A stretch of DNA of 53,906 bases from the NCBI GenBank assembly GCA_014925825.1, contig JACGCK010000273.1, positions 1-53,906 on the forward strand, in the 5' to 3' direction. The notes under the pieces were generated by a model. The model saw only the letters and a program-made list of their open reading frames with translations. It ran no database searches and was not told where the DNA came from. Positions 23,126 through 34,315 of this stretch are shown here, piece after piece. A program made the position numbers and the translations under genes. Source of the DNA: Pholiota molesta. Taxonomy: Eukaryota; Basidiomycota; Agaricomycetes; Agaricales; Strophariaceae. Each line of letters starts with the position of its first letter. The stretch's first letter is position 1.

Positions 23126-23964
23126 AGTTGCAATTGGAGAGGGGAAGGAGGTGCTGGGGTGCAGTTTTGGTCTAGCCCCACGGACAATCTGACGGTCTTA
23201 TATACTGCTCTCATAGTTGTGCCTCGTCCTCATGTCGAAGCCCCTAGATCCCACTAATCCCATTGTGCCACTTCCGAGTCGTGAGGCAAGCGAGTCACCA
23301 CTACGCATACAATGGAAACGCTAGCCACTCAGATACCCAAACACAGCAATTTTGCCCTTCCGCAACACGACTATCAGCTGGGCTTCTAGGGGTTCTGATA
23401 GTTGATCTGTGGGCGACCCCTTCTGCTGGGTCGTATACGCCAGTAATGGACTGGTCGTCGGGGCCTATTGCTGGTTATCATTTTTGTTATTGTTCCTCCT
23501 TAAAAACAAGCGCAGTGTCCGGGTGTGTCCCCCCAGTTCGAAGAGAGCAGCGCGGTGTGTGCGTGGGTAAACACGTTGTTTCGGCGCGCCGTCGGTTATA
23601 CGCTTTTGGCATGAGCGCCTCTTTCAGGAAATTGTGTGGAGTCATTAGTAATGGGGTATCTAGGCTATAGTACTCGAAATTAAGAGGCTGCACGGCCCAT
23701 TCTGCGACAAGACTTACTCTGATCAGTGATCATGAGAGAGGCTGCGTCACTCGAGCAGACCTCCTTTAGTTAGCCCACCTGCATTTGACACCCCAAACGG
23801 GCACAATGAAATCCTCGCCTCATGTTGCGCTTGCCTACGCGGCAGCGCCACTTGCGCTTCGTTTGCGCTAAGATTTTTCGCTGATTCGCGTGACTCCGAG
23901 CATTTTGCGCGTACTTGCGCTGGGCATTGTAGATATCTGTTGTATTCTACCAGAAAATATTACC
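23126..23964. other. Intergenic region with a TTGCGC-rich patch
   Basis: No gene is supported; the 135-codon plus-strand frame at 23263-23670 has no coding character I can trust. TTGCGC occurs five times between about 23823 and 23925. The promoter of the hypothetical gene on the minus strand lies at the left end. Confidence 0.35.
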
Positions 23965-24380
23965 GTCCATGAGTTCATGGCAATCTTGTAGCTCAGCCGT
24001 TAATGTGGGATACAATCTAGGTAAGAGTAAGGATAAGAGCAAGAGTAAGAAAAATAGTCGAGAATGTCGAGCAAAGGATTTAGTATATATCCATTATGTA
24101 GATAGCAAACCAGTACATTCATGCAGAACGTTATTATTGGAACAATGAGAGAAGGACGATAGAAAACAAAGGAAGTAAGGGAAAGGTACCGATCACATCG
24201 TAGACTCGAGGTAGCGCACATCATCTACCCGATGAGCTATAAAAACAAGCAGGAAAAAATACAACATATAAGAGAACAGAGTAAAAGTAACGCGTAGAGC
24301 AGAATGTAAATAAGCTCAAAACCAATCATCCCAGTAATCATCCCAGTTCCATATGATAACAGAACAACCAAATACCACGA
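23965..24380. repeat. Direct repeat, copy 1, downstream of F-box C
   Basis: Roughly 400 bp that align, at about 75 percent identity by eye, with 26545-26925. Shared blocks include GAGTTCATG, AGCTCAGCCGT, GTAAGGATAAG, GTAGATAGCAAA, GAGGACGATAGAAAA-type A-rich runs and GCTCAAAACCAA. Copy 2 directly abuts the stop codon of the GTPase-like gene, so this copy appears to derive from that gene's 3' flank. Confidence 0.7.
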
Positions 24381-24595
24381 CTGACCGCCCACGTTGTAGA
24401 GCCGCTGGCTTCTGGCGAAGTACCTCCGACTCAAAAAGTATGAACAGAAGGGAAAGATTGCAGAATCCTATAGCGGACTCACCTGTCAGCGTCTGCTCCA
24501 GGTTCAGTAACCTCGAAGCCGATTACTACATGGCGGAGATCGACACGTTATCTCTTGCATACATAAGTAATTGCATTCAAACTGAACTTGTAAGT

Positions 24596-26245
24596 TCATT
24601 TGTACCCAAAATCTAGAACAACCCAGGATCCATTCACCGATAATAAAATACGATTAGAAAAATCGTCGAGCATAGGCTCATCTTCATCCCATACATATGG
24701 CAGGCAGAGTTCATGATGATTCGGCTGGGAAAGGGCAGGAAGAAGTAAAGACACATCTCGATTCTCGTCCTCGTCGCTAGGCCATAGGAAATGCACTGTT
24801 CTGATCGTCCCTTCATTTGGATCATGGGTACAGATTTTATTTCTGCCAACGCAGGTCTTTGGCGTGTTCGAAACACCAGCGTTGGATATCCGTTCGAAGC
24901 TTGGAGTATTACGACTCTCATGAGGGATAGTCAATCCATATATATCACCGTCGATAATGAAAGTCGTCCGTGTCACATGTAAATCAGGATATGGATGGAG
25001 TAGAAGACTTCACCAGATAGCATAGGATCTGTGAGCTTCCAGTAGGGCTCAATCTGTCGTACATCGATAGTTTCACCAGCGGAGATCGGGGGCAGATTCG
25101 AGATGTCATACAATGAAATGTAACTGTTGGAAATGATGGCAGCTTTGTCGTCTGCGACAAGGACCACATCATCCTGAGGAAAAACATTAGCACAAAATGA
25201 CGAGATGTAAAATCATAATCATAATCAATATATAGGCTCACAAATACACCAGAATCATTTTGATCATGCTGAAGATAAGACCTGAATAGGACGGTAGAAT
25301 CGGAAAGGAGCCAATTGCACACTTCACAATGGTAGAAAGACGCGTCAGCTTCGTATATAGATCTAATCAGGTAATGGCCGCGCATGTCAATCATTTCGAT
25401 GATACCTGGAAGGTCGTTAGGAAGAGACTTCAATTTCTGAGCTTCCAGTGTCGCTTCGTTTCCACGGCCCTTCACGGTCAGGCGGTAGATATGGATTTGT
25501 GCAGGAGCCCAATCGGATGGCGAGTCGTCCGGCTGAATAGTAGACCATGGAATGAGGCAAAGGATGTACGCCAACTCCGATGTGGCATCCCGGTCTACGT
25601 CATAGGCCAACTGCCAACCTTGTTCTTCACTGTTAAGATCGATGATGCAGCGCGGCTCTTCCTCAGAGTCAGAGAGTGGCATGTCTAAATCGTGGGCATA
25701 AACACGCCAACGATTGCGGCGCCTGCACGTCAGGAGCCACCGCCCTCCATCCAAAACCAAGACTTGATCGTGCACCTCGAAATCTGGGTCCACCTTGGAA
25801 TCCCAGTCCAGCATCGAAAGAACGCGTACACGCGGTTCGGCACCATTTGCCCATCGTACCTCTGAGGAGATGCGGCGCATAACGACATACTCAAGCTCCT
25901 CAGCTGTATACGCGCTGATTGGGCGTTCGAGGATGGGAGGGACCCGCACTTCGTTGGATAGGCGGTAAAACAAGCAGACCCATAGCGGCCGGGAGATCGA
26001 TATGTCATAAAATAACTGGCAGGTCTATAGTACCGCCATGAACCAGCATATGTCAGTCTCACAAAGATGTAAATGGTCGTAGTGATAAACAAACTCACCC
26101 GTCGCATAACGAAAACATCCTCCCAGCCAAGGTGCTGGAAAATCTCCACCAGCAGCTCAGTCGCCAGATTTTGCAGAGTAGATTTATAATTGCTGCTTGG
26201 AATGTGCCACTTTGGACATTCGCGTCGAACACACGTAGCTTGCAT
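24596..26245 (-). pseudogene. F-box protein, paralog C, with a one-base frameshift
   Basis: Exons 26245-26099, 26024-25242 and 25173-24596. F-box LATELLVEIFQHLGWEDVF, then TCQLFYDISISRPLWV, PPILERPISAYTAEELEYVV, LDGGRWLLTC, VYAHDLDMPL, QIHIYRLTVKGRG, and the end WVVLDFGYK. In exon 3 the frame breaks close to 24993: paralog D reads TACTCCATTCCGTTTCCTGA where C reads TACTCCATCCATATCCTGA, one base short, and exon 3 is 578 nt against 579 nt in D. After the break the family sequence resumes in another frame. C and D are the closest pair in the window and share promoter and 3' flanks as well. Confidence 0.8.
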
Positions 26246-26544
26246 TGCGGGCGCGTCTAGCAGTTGTGACGGTCGGCTCCAGTCGCGCCAACTGGTCAAC
26301 CGAGTCGGAGCTGAGTAATTGGGAGTGCCAGTGGGATATCAAAGATTGCGGTCGAGGCCACGGAGCTCGAGGGTATCTTGCAGTATTGTTGGGATTAGAA
26401 CAAGATTGAAAGTACAAAATCAACGCGGCTACCAAATTTTCGTTGAAGACTTTGCATCCAGGCTACGAACACGTGATTACAGTATCGATCTCCGAAAGAC
26501 TGACTATAATTTCGTGAATGAGCAACAGCCCTTGCCAGGATCAC

Positions 26545-26925
26545 CACATCCACGAGTTCATGCAGCTCAGCCGTCTATGTAGGGTGTTTTGATACAAAGA
26601 GAATCTAGGCAAGCGTAAGGATAAGCGTAGAAAAAAAAGTCGTCAATGTCGTGCAAAGGATCCAGTATGTAGATAGCAAAAGAGTAGATTCGTGAGGAGT
26701 GTTATTACTGAAACAATGGGAGGAGGACGATAGAAAAGAAAGGAAAGTAGGGGAAAGGTAGCAAGTACACCGTGGAGTACACATTCCCAATGAGCTATAA
26801 ATACAAGTACAACTAGCAAAAAATACAACATACAAAAAGGAGAGCGTAACAAGTAAAGCGGAGAGCACTCAAAAATGCAAATGCACTCAAAACCAAACGT
26901 CCCTGTTCCATATAACGACCGCGGA
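26545..26925. repeat. Direct repeat, copy 2, 3' flank of the GTPase-like gene
   Basis: Partner of 23965-24380. It lies upstream of F-box C and ends at the 3' border of the GTPase-like gene. The two copies bracket F-box C as direct repeats about 2.6 kb apart. Confidence 0.7.
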
Positions 26926-26941
26926 CCACCCCCCGCCTAAC

Positions 26942-29065
26942 TCACCACTCGCGCACCCATACACCCACACCCACGCCCACACAGAACCCGCCGACCAGCG
27001 CCACCTGCACGCGCGTTTCCCGCAGCGTCCCCGCTGCGCGCAGCACCACCGCGCCAATGCACTCGCGCAGGGGCGCGAGCAGCGACACCGTGAGGATGAG
27101 CAGCGACGGCAGGTGGAGAGGATCAAACGACGCCCCCGGTGCGCGTGCGAGGGGCGGCGCGCTGTAGCGCTGCTTGTCCGTGTCGGGCGACGGCGCGGTG
27201 CGAGAGCGCTCCACGGCCGTGTCGTCTCCCCCCGTAGAAGAAGCGCCCAGCGCGTGGGAGCTCCCCGGCAGCGCCTGCGGCATCCGCAGCGGCGGCAGCA
27301 TCGTCCCCGTGCGCGGGCGCTGCGCTGCGCCGCGGCCCGCGCCCTCGCGCATCCGGCGCGCGACCTCCTGCGCGTGGTCCTCCATCCACTCCGCCTCCCA
27401 TTTCGCCTTGCTCCAGCTCTCCGCTTTCGACTTCACGCCGGCGGACGACGCATCGGCGGCGCGCTCGCCGCCAGTCCTGCCCCACAGCCTCTCCCTCCGA
27501 CTCCACTCCCCGCCTGCGGGCCTGCCATGACTCCCCGAATTCGCTCTCTTCGGTTTGCCGCGCGTAGCTCTCACCGTCCCAACCCCCGCTTCCGCTTCCA
27601 TCCGTCGTTCATTATCTGACCCATAGCTCTCCGAGCTCGGGCCTGCACGCCCGAAAGCAACACTGAGACTCCCCTCCCAGATCCCCTCGACTGCCTTCTC
27701 CACCTCGCGCCACCGCAGGAAGCGGTCCGCCGCCTCACTGCGGAGGAGCGCAACGGTCTCCGGGGAGTGGAAGAGCCCCGTGCGCAGTGCCACTGCCGTG
27801 TGCGGGCGGAAGGCGGAGAGCCTGGAGGTGGGGATTGAGACGGAGGGGTGAGCGGGGTAAAGGGTCGGATGCGCTTGGCTGTCGCGCGTACGCGGGAGGA
27901 CGATGACGGGGATGTACACGGAGAGCGCCTGGATGATCTCTTTGTCGAGGGGAGTTGAGGCTGGTTGGTTGTGCGTATGTTAGTCAGTTGAATGTATTTA
28001 TGGTGAGATAACTTACGAGATGGGAGAAGGAAGATTAGGGCGGTGTAGAGAGGTGACGTTGGGGACGCAAGCAAACTGGCTACGACACCCGAAGGATCGC
28101 TGTCTGGATGTAGCACGTCGTGTAGAGCACGGAAGGGGCCTTCTATGATAGATTTTAGTCGGGCTATGAGATCCGCTCCCTAATATTTGGATGAGCAAGT
28201 ATACTGGGACATGTACAGATATAAGACTTACATCAGTATCATGAGCATATCCAGGAAGCTCAACGATCTCCACATTCTTCATCGGCTCGAAGCGTTCCAA
28301 CCCAAATGTATCATTCTGCTCAAGCCAGTCCGTCGACGCTCTAAGCACCTTCCCATGTGCACCCACCCCCGTCTCGCCGGCATGCCAGTCTTCCCAAGTA
28401 CCGACATCAACGACATGCTCGTTGTCTTCAAGGAGCAATCCAGTCAGAAAGCTCTTCCCGGCACCCTGGGCACCCAATACGAGGACCCTCAGTTCGCCGA
28501 GCGTCTGCCCGAATGGCGTGGGCCGCCGCAGAGCTTCAGGCAAGGTCAGGGACGGTATGATCAGCCCCTGTTCGTGGACCCGCGTATGATGGCGGCTGTG
28601 TGCATCGTGTTCTTGCTCATGCTCAAGTTCGTGTTCATGATCGGAATGAGGGTGGGAAGAGGGATATGAGCCAGGATGTGAACGCCCAGGACTCCCTGCG
28701 GCCGACGACGAGAAGAAGAAAGACGAGGAGACGGAGGGGAGGGATGATTCGGATGCGCTATCGACCGACGGGCTCGGGCTGCCCCCGGGGCTGTCTGGCG
28801 GCGAGGGCAGCACCAAGGCATGCATGCGCAGCGGGCTCGACGGCGCCGAGACCAGCACGCCACTGTGCCGGCTGCTCGTGGCTGAGCACTGCGCACACTC
28901 TGCGACTGCGCTTGTTCCGCTCGCCTCGTCCACGTTGGCGTGCATGGCCCCTGGCTGCTGTGCCTGGTGGCTCTGAGACACTCCAGCGGTGTCGGGTGGA
29001 TGCTGGCCCTGTGGCTGGTAGAGTGTGCGCACGCTGGAGACGCTGGTGCTGATGCTGCCCTCCAT
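26942..29065 (-). CDS. P-loop GTPase-like protein with disordered N-terminus and C-terminal membrane segment
   Basis: Three exons (29065-28232, 28179-28017, 27960-26942) give 671 residues. The first 180 are Ser/Pro/His-rich and disordered. Then RVLVLGAQGAGKSFLTGLLL is a strand plus a P-loop (GAQGAGKS) and VEIVELPGYAHD stands where a G3 DxxG motif would be. A strand VYIPVIVLPR fits the place of G4, but there is no NKxD. The C-terminal half is a charged linker with Arg/Glu-rich helix (WEAEWMEDHAQEVARRMREG) and it ends in two hydrophobic stretches (LPSLLILTVSLLAPL and VALVGGFCVGVGVGVWV). This arrangement resembles septin-like or other fungal membrane GTPases, but I do not assign a family. I chose ATG 29065 because upstream codons run into a tRNA-like fragment. 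Confidence 0.6.
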
Positions 29066-29157
29066 CGCTGAAGGGAACCAAGGAGGGTCGGGAAGCCGAC
29101 GATCCTTTATCGCGCTCACCACGTGCGCCCCATTGCGCATATATACGTCACCACCTG

Positions 29158-29214
29158 CCCTCGATAGCTCAGTTGGAAGAGCGTGAGACGGGGCCCCGGC
29201 GCAGGTCGTTCCAG
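29158..29214 (+). pseudogene. Truncated tRNA-Tyr copy
   Basis: CCCTCGATAGCTCAGTTGG and AGAGCGTG match the first half of the intact tRNA-Tyr at 30288, including acceptor and D arm. After GAGAC the anticodon region is replaced and only a degenerate T arm remains (GGTCG, GTTGG). An upstream tag (CATTGCGCATAT) is also shared. It cannot form a tRNA. Confidence 0.7.
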
Positions 29215-29219
29215 TTGGT

Positions 29220-29950
29220 TTACCCTTCACAGTTTTGAATTCTTTTTTCGAGTTCTTTCTTTAAAACACCCAGCCTATTGAAGGGAAAACCTTCCAAGTT
29301 CCAGTTCGCTTGCACTCCTGTGTAAACAGGGGCCTTTCTCCTACCTGGCTTTTGTGTGAGCTGGTAAGGAAACTTGAGCTCGTCGCGGGCTTGCTCCGGA
29401 TTTGCGCGAAGACCCTCGAAGATGTCATTTTTGATGGCCATGGCTTCCAGCATGAGCGCAGCATCCATGATTCCATCACCATGACTGACTTTGGCAGGTT
29501 TCGAGCCGACTGCTGAGTACTGCCATGGATGTTAGCGAGAAACTATTTGTGTATTATTTCCTTACAATTCAGAGGCGTCCGTTCGTTTTCCTTTCATCCA
29601 GTGAAACTTCATGAAAACAATTATTTCAAGGCCACATTCTTCGTCATAGCCGACGATAAAAAATTGTGCATCCTCATAAAAGTAAATATCCAGTTTGTGT
29701 AACAATGAACCAGCAATGAACCGACTGACCTTCCACAATTTTGCCTTCACCAGCGTAGTCATTCAACTCTGCAACAGTGAGCAACACAACCCCATCGAAA
29801 GCCCATGGCGTACATCAAAGTTGCCATAGGCATGACTTGCAGACGGCGGACGCTGAAAGAAAATAAGCATATACGCATGAAAAAAAAGAGGCTAGTCTTA
29901 CCGTATACGACTCATTAAAGCCAACCTCTAAGTTCCAAGCCATAGCCAGA
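29220..29950 (-). pseudogene. Possible degenerate protein gene
   Basis: Protein-like open pieces follow each other on the minus strand: ATG near 29942 (AWNLEVGFNESYT, then a donor), VVLLTVAELNDYAGEGKIVE near 29760, DAQFFIVGYDEECGLEIIVF near 29650, and GIMDAALMLEAMAIKND near 29450 continuing to a stop at 29220 (KKELEKRIQNCEG). They have coding composition but I could not find splice sites that keep one frame throughout. The piece may be a decayed gene or a real one with unusual splicing. No family recognised. Confidence 0.3.
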
Positions 29951-30287
29951 AACTCTACCAGGTCGATTCACTCAGGATATGTTTTTCCTTCTGGTCGGTG
30001 GCGATGACTTTCTCCACTTTGGTCATGTTGGCGACCATCTCCAGAGTGTTGAATATAGCAAAGACAAAAATTGGCGCGCATACATTAAGTATTTCTTCAC
30101 GTTGTTCAGAAGTTACCTTGATACAATAATGTTGATTATGCTAGGAGAATTTAGATAACGTCTCGAGAGTGACTCCAAACTCTCCAAACTCAGAGAATCA
30201 TGGCAAAAGTTCATCGTAGTCTTGTATTTCCAGCCCCACTGCGCCTCATTGCGCATATGAATTTCACTGTGTAGAGTCCATCATCTG

Positions 30288-30374
30288 CCCTCGATAGCTC
30301 AGTTGGCAGAGCGTGGGACTGTAACGGGTTACGTAATTATCCCGAGGTCGCTGGTTCGAAACCGGCTTGAGGGA
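30288..30374 (+). tRNA. tRNA-Tyr(GTA): tRNA-Tyr (anticodon GTA) with a 14-nt intron
   Basis: The cloverleaf is complete. Acceptor stem CCCTCGA pairs with TTGAGGG (one G-T pair), discriminator A at 30374. D stem GCTC/GAGC. Anticodon stem TGGGA/TCCCG with the loop CT-GTA-A. T stem GCTGG/CCGGC with the loop TTCGAAA. The usual intron after position 37 lies at 30325-30338 (CGGGTTACGTAATT). A T run starting at 30376 is a good RNA polymerase III terminator. Tyrosine tRNAs of fungi generally carry such an intron, so the identity is well supported. Confidence 0.93.
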
Positions 30375-30785
30375 CTTTTTGCTTTTTGGGGATCTTTTAA
30401 TTTTTGCGTGTCTAGCAGACTCAGTTTTGGGAAATTGGGCCCCCGCAGCTTGCGGTCTGGCCCCTTCGCGGCCGTCCCTTAGCACTGGTACTTATGTATT
30501 TTGGAATCCGTCGCTAAGGTTCGATCCCGGTTTGAACTTTGAAGGCTACAGAGAGTGTCACGGAACGTCACAAATGCTCACGTCACATGTTATTAGTCGC
30601 GTTGGTTTTGTAGTCTTCCTCCTAAACATACTGCAAGATACCCTCTGTGGCCTCGTCCGCAATCTCTGATACCCAATTGGAACTCCAGACTACTCAGGAA
30701 GAAAGCGCAGAAACATTGACCTCCGAGTACCAATTCGATTGACAAGTTAGTGCGACTGGACGCACAAGTACTAGACGCGACCAGA

Positions 30786-32411
30786 ATGCAAGCTACATGT
30801 GTTCAACGTGAATGTCCAAAATGCATTCTAAGCAACGACGAATCCATCTTGCAAAATCTGCCGGCTGAGTTGCTGGTGGAGATTTTCCAGCACCTTGGCT
30901 GGGAGGATGTTTTCGTGATGCGACGGGTGAGTTTGTCCATCACTACGACCATATACATCCTTTGAGACTGACATATGCTGGTTGTTACTATAGACCTGCA
31001 AGTTATTTTTTGACATATCGAACTCCTGGCCGCTATGGGTCTGCTTGTTCTACCGCCTTTCCAGTGAAGTCCGGGTCGCTCCCATCCTCGAACGCCCAAT
31101 TACCGCGTATACAGCTCAGGAGCTCGAATATGTCGTTATGCATCGTATCTCCTCAGAGATACGATGGGCAACTGGTGCCCCACCGCGTGTACGCAGCAAC
31201 GTTCTTCCAAAAATGGACTTGGATTCCGAAGCGGACTCGGAGGAAACCGAGGACGATCGAGTTGTGCTTTTAGAAGGGGGGCGGTGGCTCCTGACATCCA
31301 CGGGTAGCCATTGTTGGCGTATTTTTGCCCACGATCTAGACATGCCACCCTCACAGGAGCCGCGCTGCATCATCAGTCTCAATCGTGCAGAACAAGGTTG
31401 GCGCTTAATCTCTGACCTGGACCAGGATGCCACATCGGGGCTGGCGTGGAACCTTTGCCTCATTCCGTGGTCTACTGTCCGGCCGGAAGACTCGCCATCT
31501 GATTGGGCTCCTGATCAAATCCATATCTACCGCCTGACCGTAAAGGGCCGTGGAACTGAAGCGATTCTGGAAGCTAATAAATTGAAGTCTCTTCATAACG
31601 ACCTACCAGGTTTCACTGAAACGGTTGACTTTCGTGGCCATTATCTGGTCAGATCTATATACAACATGGACTCGTGTTGCTACCATCATGAAGTGTGCAA
31701 TTGGCTCCTTTCCGATTCTTTTGCCCAATTCAACGTCTGTCTTCAGCATGATCCAAATGATTCTGGTGAACCTGTAAGCCTACGTATTGATTGTGATAAA
31801 TTTCTTCGTTCTATGCTAATATTTTCCCTCAGAATAATATTGAGATTATCTCAGAAGACAAAGTCGCCATCATTTCCGACTTTGACATTTCGTTGTATAG
31901 CCTCTCGGACCTGCACCCCATCTCCGCTAGCAAAACCATCGCAATGCGGATCATTGAGCCCTACTGGAAGCTCACAGATCCTGAGCTATCTGATAAACTC
32001 CGTTACTCCATTCCGTTTCCTGATTTACATGCAACCCGGATGACTATGATCATGAATGGTGTTATATACGGGCTGACTATCCCTCATGAGCGTGATAATA
32101 CCCCAAGCCTTCAACGAATATCCGACGCCGATGTTTCGGACATGCCACTGATCGAAATTGGCAGAAACAAAATCTATGCTCATGACTCAAATAAAGGGAC
32201 GATCAGAACAGTGCAATTCCTGTGGCCTAGCGACGAGGATGCGAATCGCGGTGTGTCTTTACTTCTTCCTGCCCTTGCTCAGCCGAGTCAACATATGCTC
32301 TCCTTGCCATATGAATGGGACGACGATGAACCTTTGTTCGACGTCTATTCTAATCGTGTTTTGTCATTGGTCAATGAATCTTGGGTCGTTGTAGATTTTG
32401 GGTACAAATGA
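30786..32411 (+). CDS. F-box protein, paralog D (intact)
   Basis: Three exons (30786-30926, 30994-31773, 31833-32411) give 499 residues. F-box LPAELLVEIFQHLGWEDVF; body with TCKLFFDISNSWPLWV, PILERPITAYTAQELEYVV, LLEGGRWLLTS, FAHDLDMPPS, QIHIYRLTVKGRG, ending WVVVDFGYK. It is the closest relative of paralog C, including upstream sequence (CCGCAATCTCTGATACCCA and the similar stretch upstream of C) and a 3' block near 32600-32660 (CGCCAGAAGCC) matching 24396-24450 in reverse. C and D therefore form an inverted segmental duplication around the GTPase and tRNA genes. A role as substrate adaptor of an SCF ubiquitin ligase is inferred from the F-box. Confidence 0.88.
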
Positions 32412-33232
32412 ACTTATGCTTATCTAGTTCAATGTTACTAGAGGCAATTACTTCTATTCATTTACATATATACCGTATGCAATGTTAGTACTTTTTATTG
32501 GATCATTTTTTTCTTGTTATTTGAATTTCTTGGGCTTGACTCTACATGAGATAATGTGTCGAGCACCGCCAATGTAGAGAGGCTTCTGATCTCTCTTCTC
32601 TGCATATTTTGTGTGCCAGTGGAACCTCGCCAGAAGCCCGCAGCTCTATGGCATAGGCATAAGTAATGAGCGGCACATGGGCTTGTTATTCTCTGTCTAT
32701 TGTGTCTATTCTCACACATTCCAATATACCTTGCTACGCACTTCTTGTCCTCTCTGACTTGACGATCCCTTCCAACCGCTCACTATTTTCCCGCCCTACA
32801 CCTTCCATTGCTACACTTCGACACACACATCTTATTCGAGCTCCTGGCTTTGACCAATGTCCGCGCATGCGTGTTACATTCGTCGACTGCCGCCCATATT
32901 CACCACCACCTCATTTCTGATCTGCTTTATATTTGCTGTTCCTTGACGTTACCGGTTCCTCTGATCGGTTCGCTCTACTCCATCCTCCAGCGATACAACG
33001 CCTGATTTACTGCTAATTTCAAGTGTTTATAGGCGTCTGCTCAGCAGCCACGAAAAAGAAGAAAAGTAGCGCTGTACGTCCCTGAATTCATACTCCGGTG
33101 CTAACTTGGACTTCAAGTATACAGTGACAAAGGGGGAATCATATATATCAGCAAGCAATCAAATACAGTGGTGGCAAATAGTGTACAATCTTCCGATAAT
33201 AACAAGGAATAGAATGATCCGGTGTTCTGCGT
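32412..33232. other. 3' flank of F-box D and of SPC25, no gene seen
   Basis: F-box D and SPC25 converge here. The first 250 bp share sequence with the 3' flank of paralog C. The rest is pyrimidine-rich with no supportable gene. Confidence 0.4.
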
Positions 33233-34215
33233 TCAGCTCTCACTGTGGTCAAGCTATAGAACATGTCAGAGCATATTAACATCTGATCAAGGGGTGGTAC
33301 GCTTACCAGCACTTTATAGGCTGCCCGTACGTCTCGAATAAACGCGTAAATATCTCGGCTCTCGTTGAGGTTGCTGACGAGAATATTCATCGACGGCAGT
33401 TGCGGGGATGCCGTTATCACTGAATAATAATCGTCAGCATACGCGCCTGTGCTTGCGCACAACCAAGAAAACTCGTAGCTACCCTTAAACGTTTGTGTGG
33501 CGATATCAATTACAAAGCTGGCTTCTCGTTCGGGATCGGTTGGGTCCAGACGCGCAAAACGGACGAGGAGTCTGTCTCGCTCGACGCCTTCAATCTTGCA
33601 TGCCAGGCGTTCTTCGCAGGTTTGCGACTGAGGAGGGACGTGGGAAGCATAGGAGCTCAGCGTTGATCGTTCCTTGTTCTTCTCTGCACTTTAACATTAA
33701 ATATATGTTGCATAAGCCTCGGAGTCCGGTAGGAAGCTCACCCTTGCGCAGATTTTGGACGAGGGCACGGTATTGCTCAATGTCTGCGTCCACGGACGCG
33801 ATCTTATCACGTAGCGTCGCCAACTGGCGCTTAAACGCAGCCACTGACAGCTCGGCATCCTTGCGCTCCTCTTTCTCCCGTTCCAACTCTTTGAGAGCCA
33901 TGGAATAAGACGTCAAACAAAGAAGGCATGGCAGAATATGGACGTACGCGCTACCAGTTCGATTTCCCTTAGCTTACATTGGTTCGTTTCGGCCTCCACA
34001 GCCTGCGTCCGTTCCAGAATTTTCTTCTTCTCCCCCGCCTGGTGCTTTCTCCGCTCCGAGATAGTCGCGATGGCGCGATTCTTGTACGAGGTGAGCGCCT
34101 TGATGAAATTTCGCGTTGAGTTTTCGTAATTGTGCACACGCAGGTCTATTGATGGGTGTTGCTGCGATAGAATAGCAGAGAGGTCGACTTGAGGGATTCG
34201 GAGTGTGTGGGCCAT
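33233..34215 (-). CDS. SPC25: Kinetochore protein Spc25 (Ndc80 complex)
   Basis: Five exons (34215-33948, 33888-33742, 33683-33483, 33419-33307, 33253-33233) join in phase to 249 residues, a normal length. The N-terminal two thirds form a coiled coil (RKHQAGEKKKILERTQAVEA, then LEREKEERKDAEL and KRQLATLRDKIASVDADIEQ). The C-terminal globular part has VRFARLDPTDPEREASFVID, then NLNESRDIYAFIRDVRAAYK, which matches the Spc25 head. Spc25 pairs with Spc24 and joins the Ndc80-Nuf2 rod to the inner kinetochore. The last exon codes for only six residues (LDHSES). The divergent promoter shared with F-box E has an ACGCGT box next to CACGTG. Confidence 0.92.
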
Positions 34216-34299
34216 TGTAGAAGTGGAAATGGACGAAATGTAGATGGTTGACAGTATGAGTTAGACTACGAGTACTTGAGAAGGTTTGAAATCAATCAA

Positions 34300-34315
34300 A
34301 CGCGTCGATCACGTG
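34300..34315. promoter_or_regulatory. ACGCGT plus CACGTG in the SPC25/F-box E divergent promoter
   Basis: ACGCGT at 34300-34305 is followed 4 bp later by CACGTG at 34310-34315. ACGCGT is the MCB element bound by MBF-type G1/S regulators in fungi, and CACGTG is a bHLH core. The site is 85 bp before the SPC25 start codon and 121 bp before that of F-box E. Confidence 0.45.

Noticed and set aside
23263..23670. Plus-strand frame of 135 codons
   Set aside because: No domain, Cys/Ser-rich composition of chance, no splice context, no neighbour relation.
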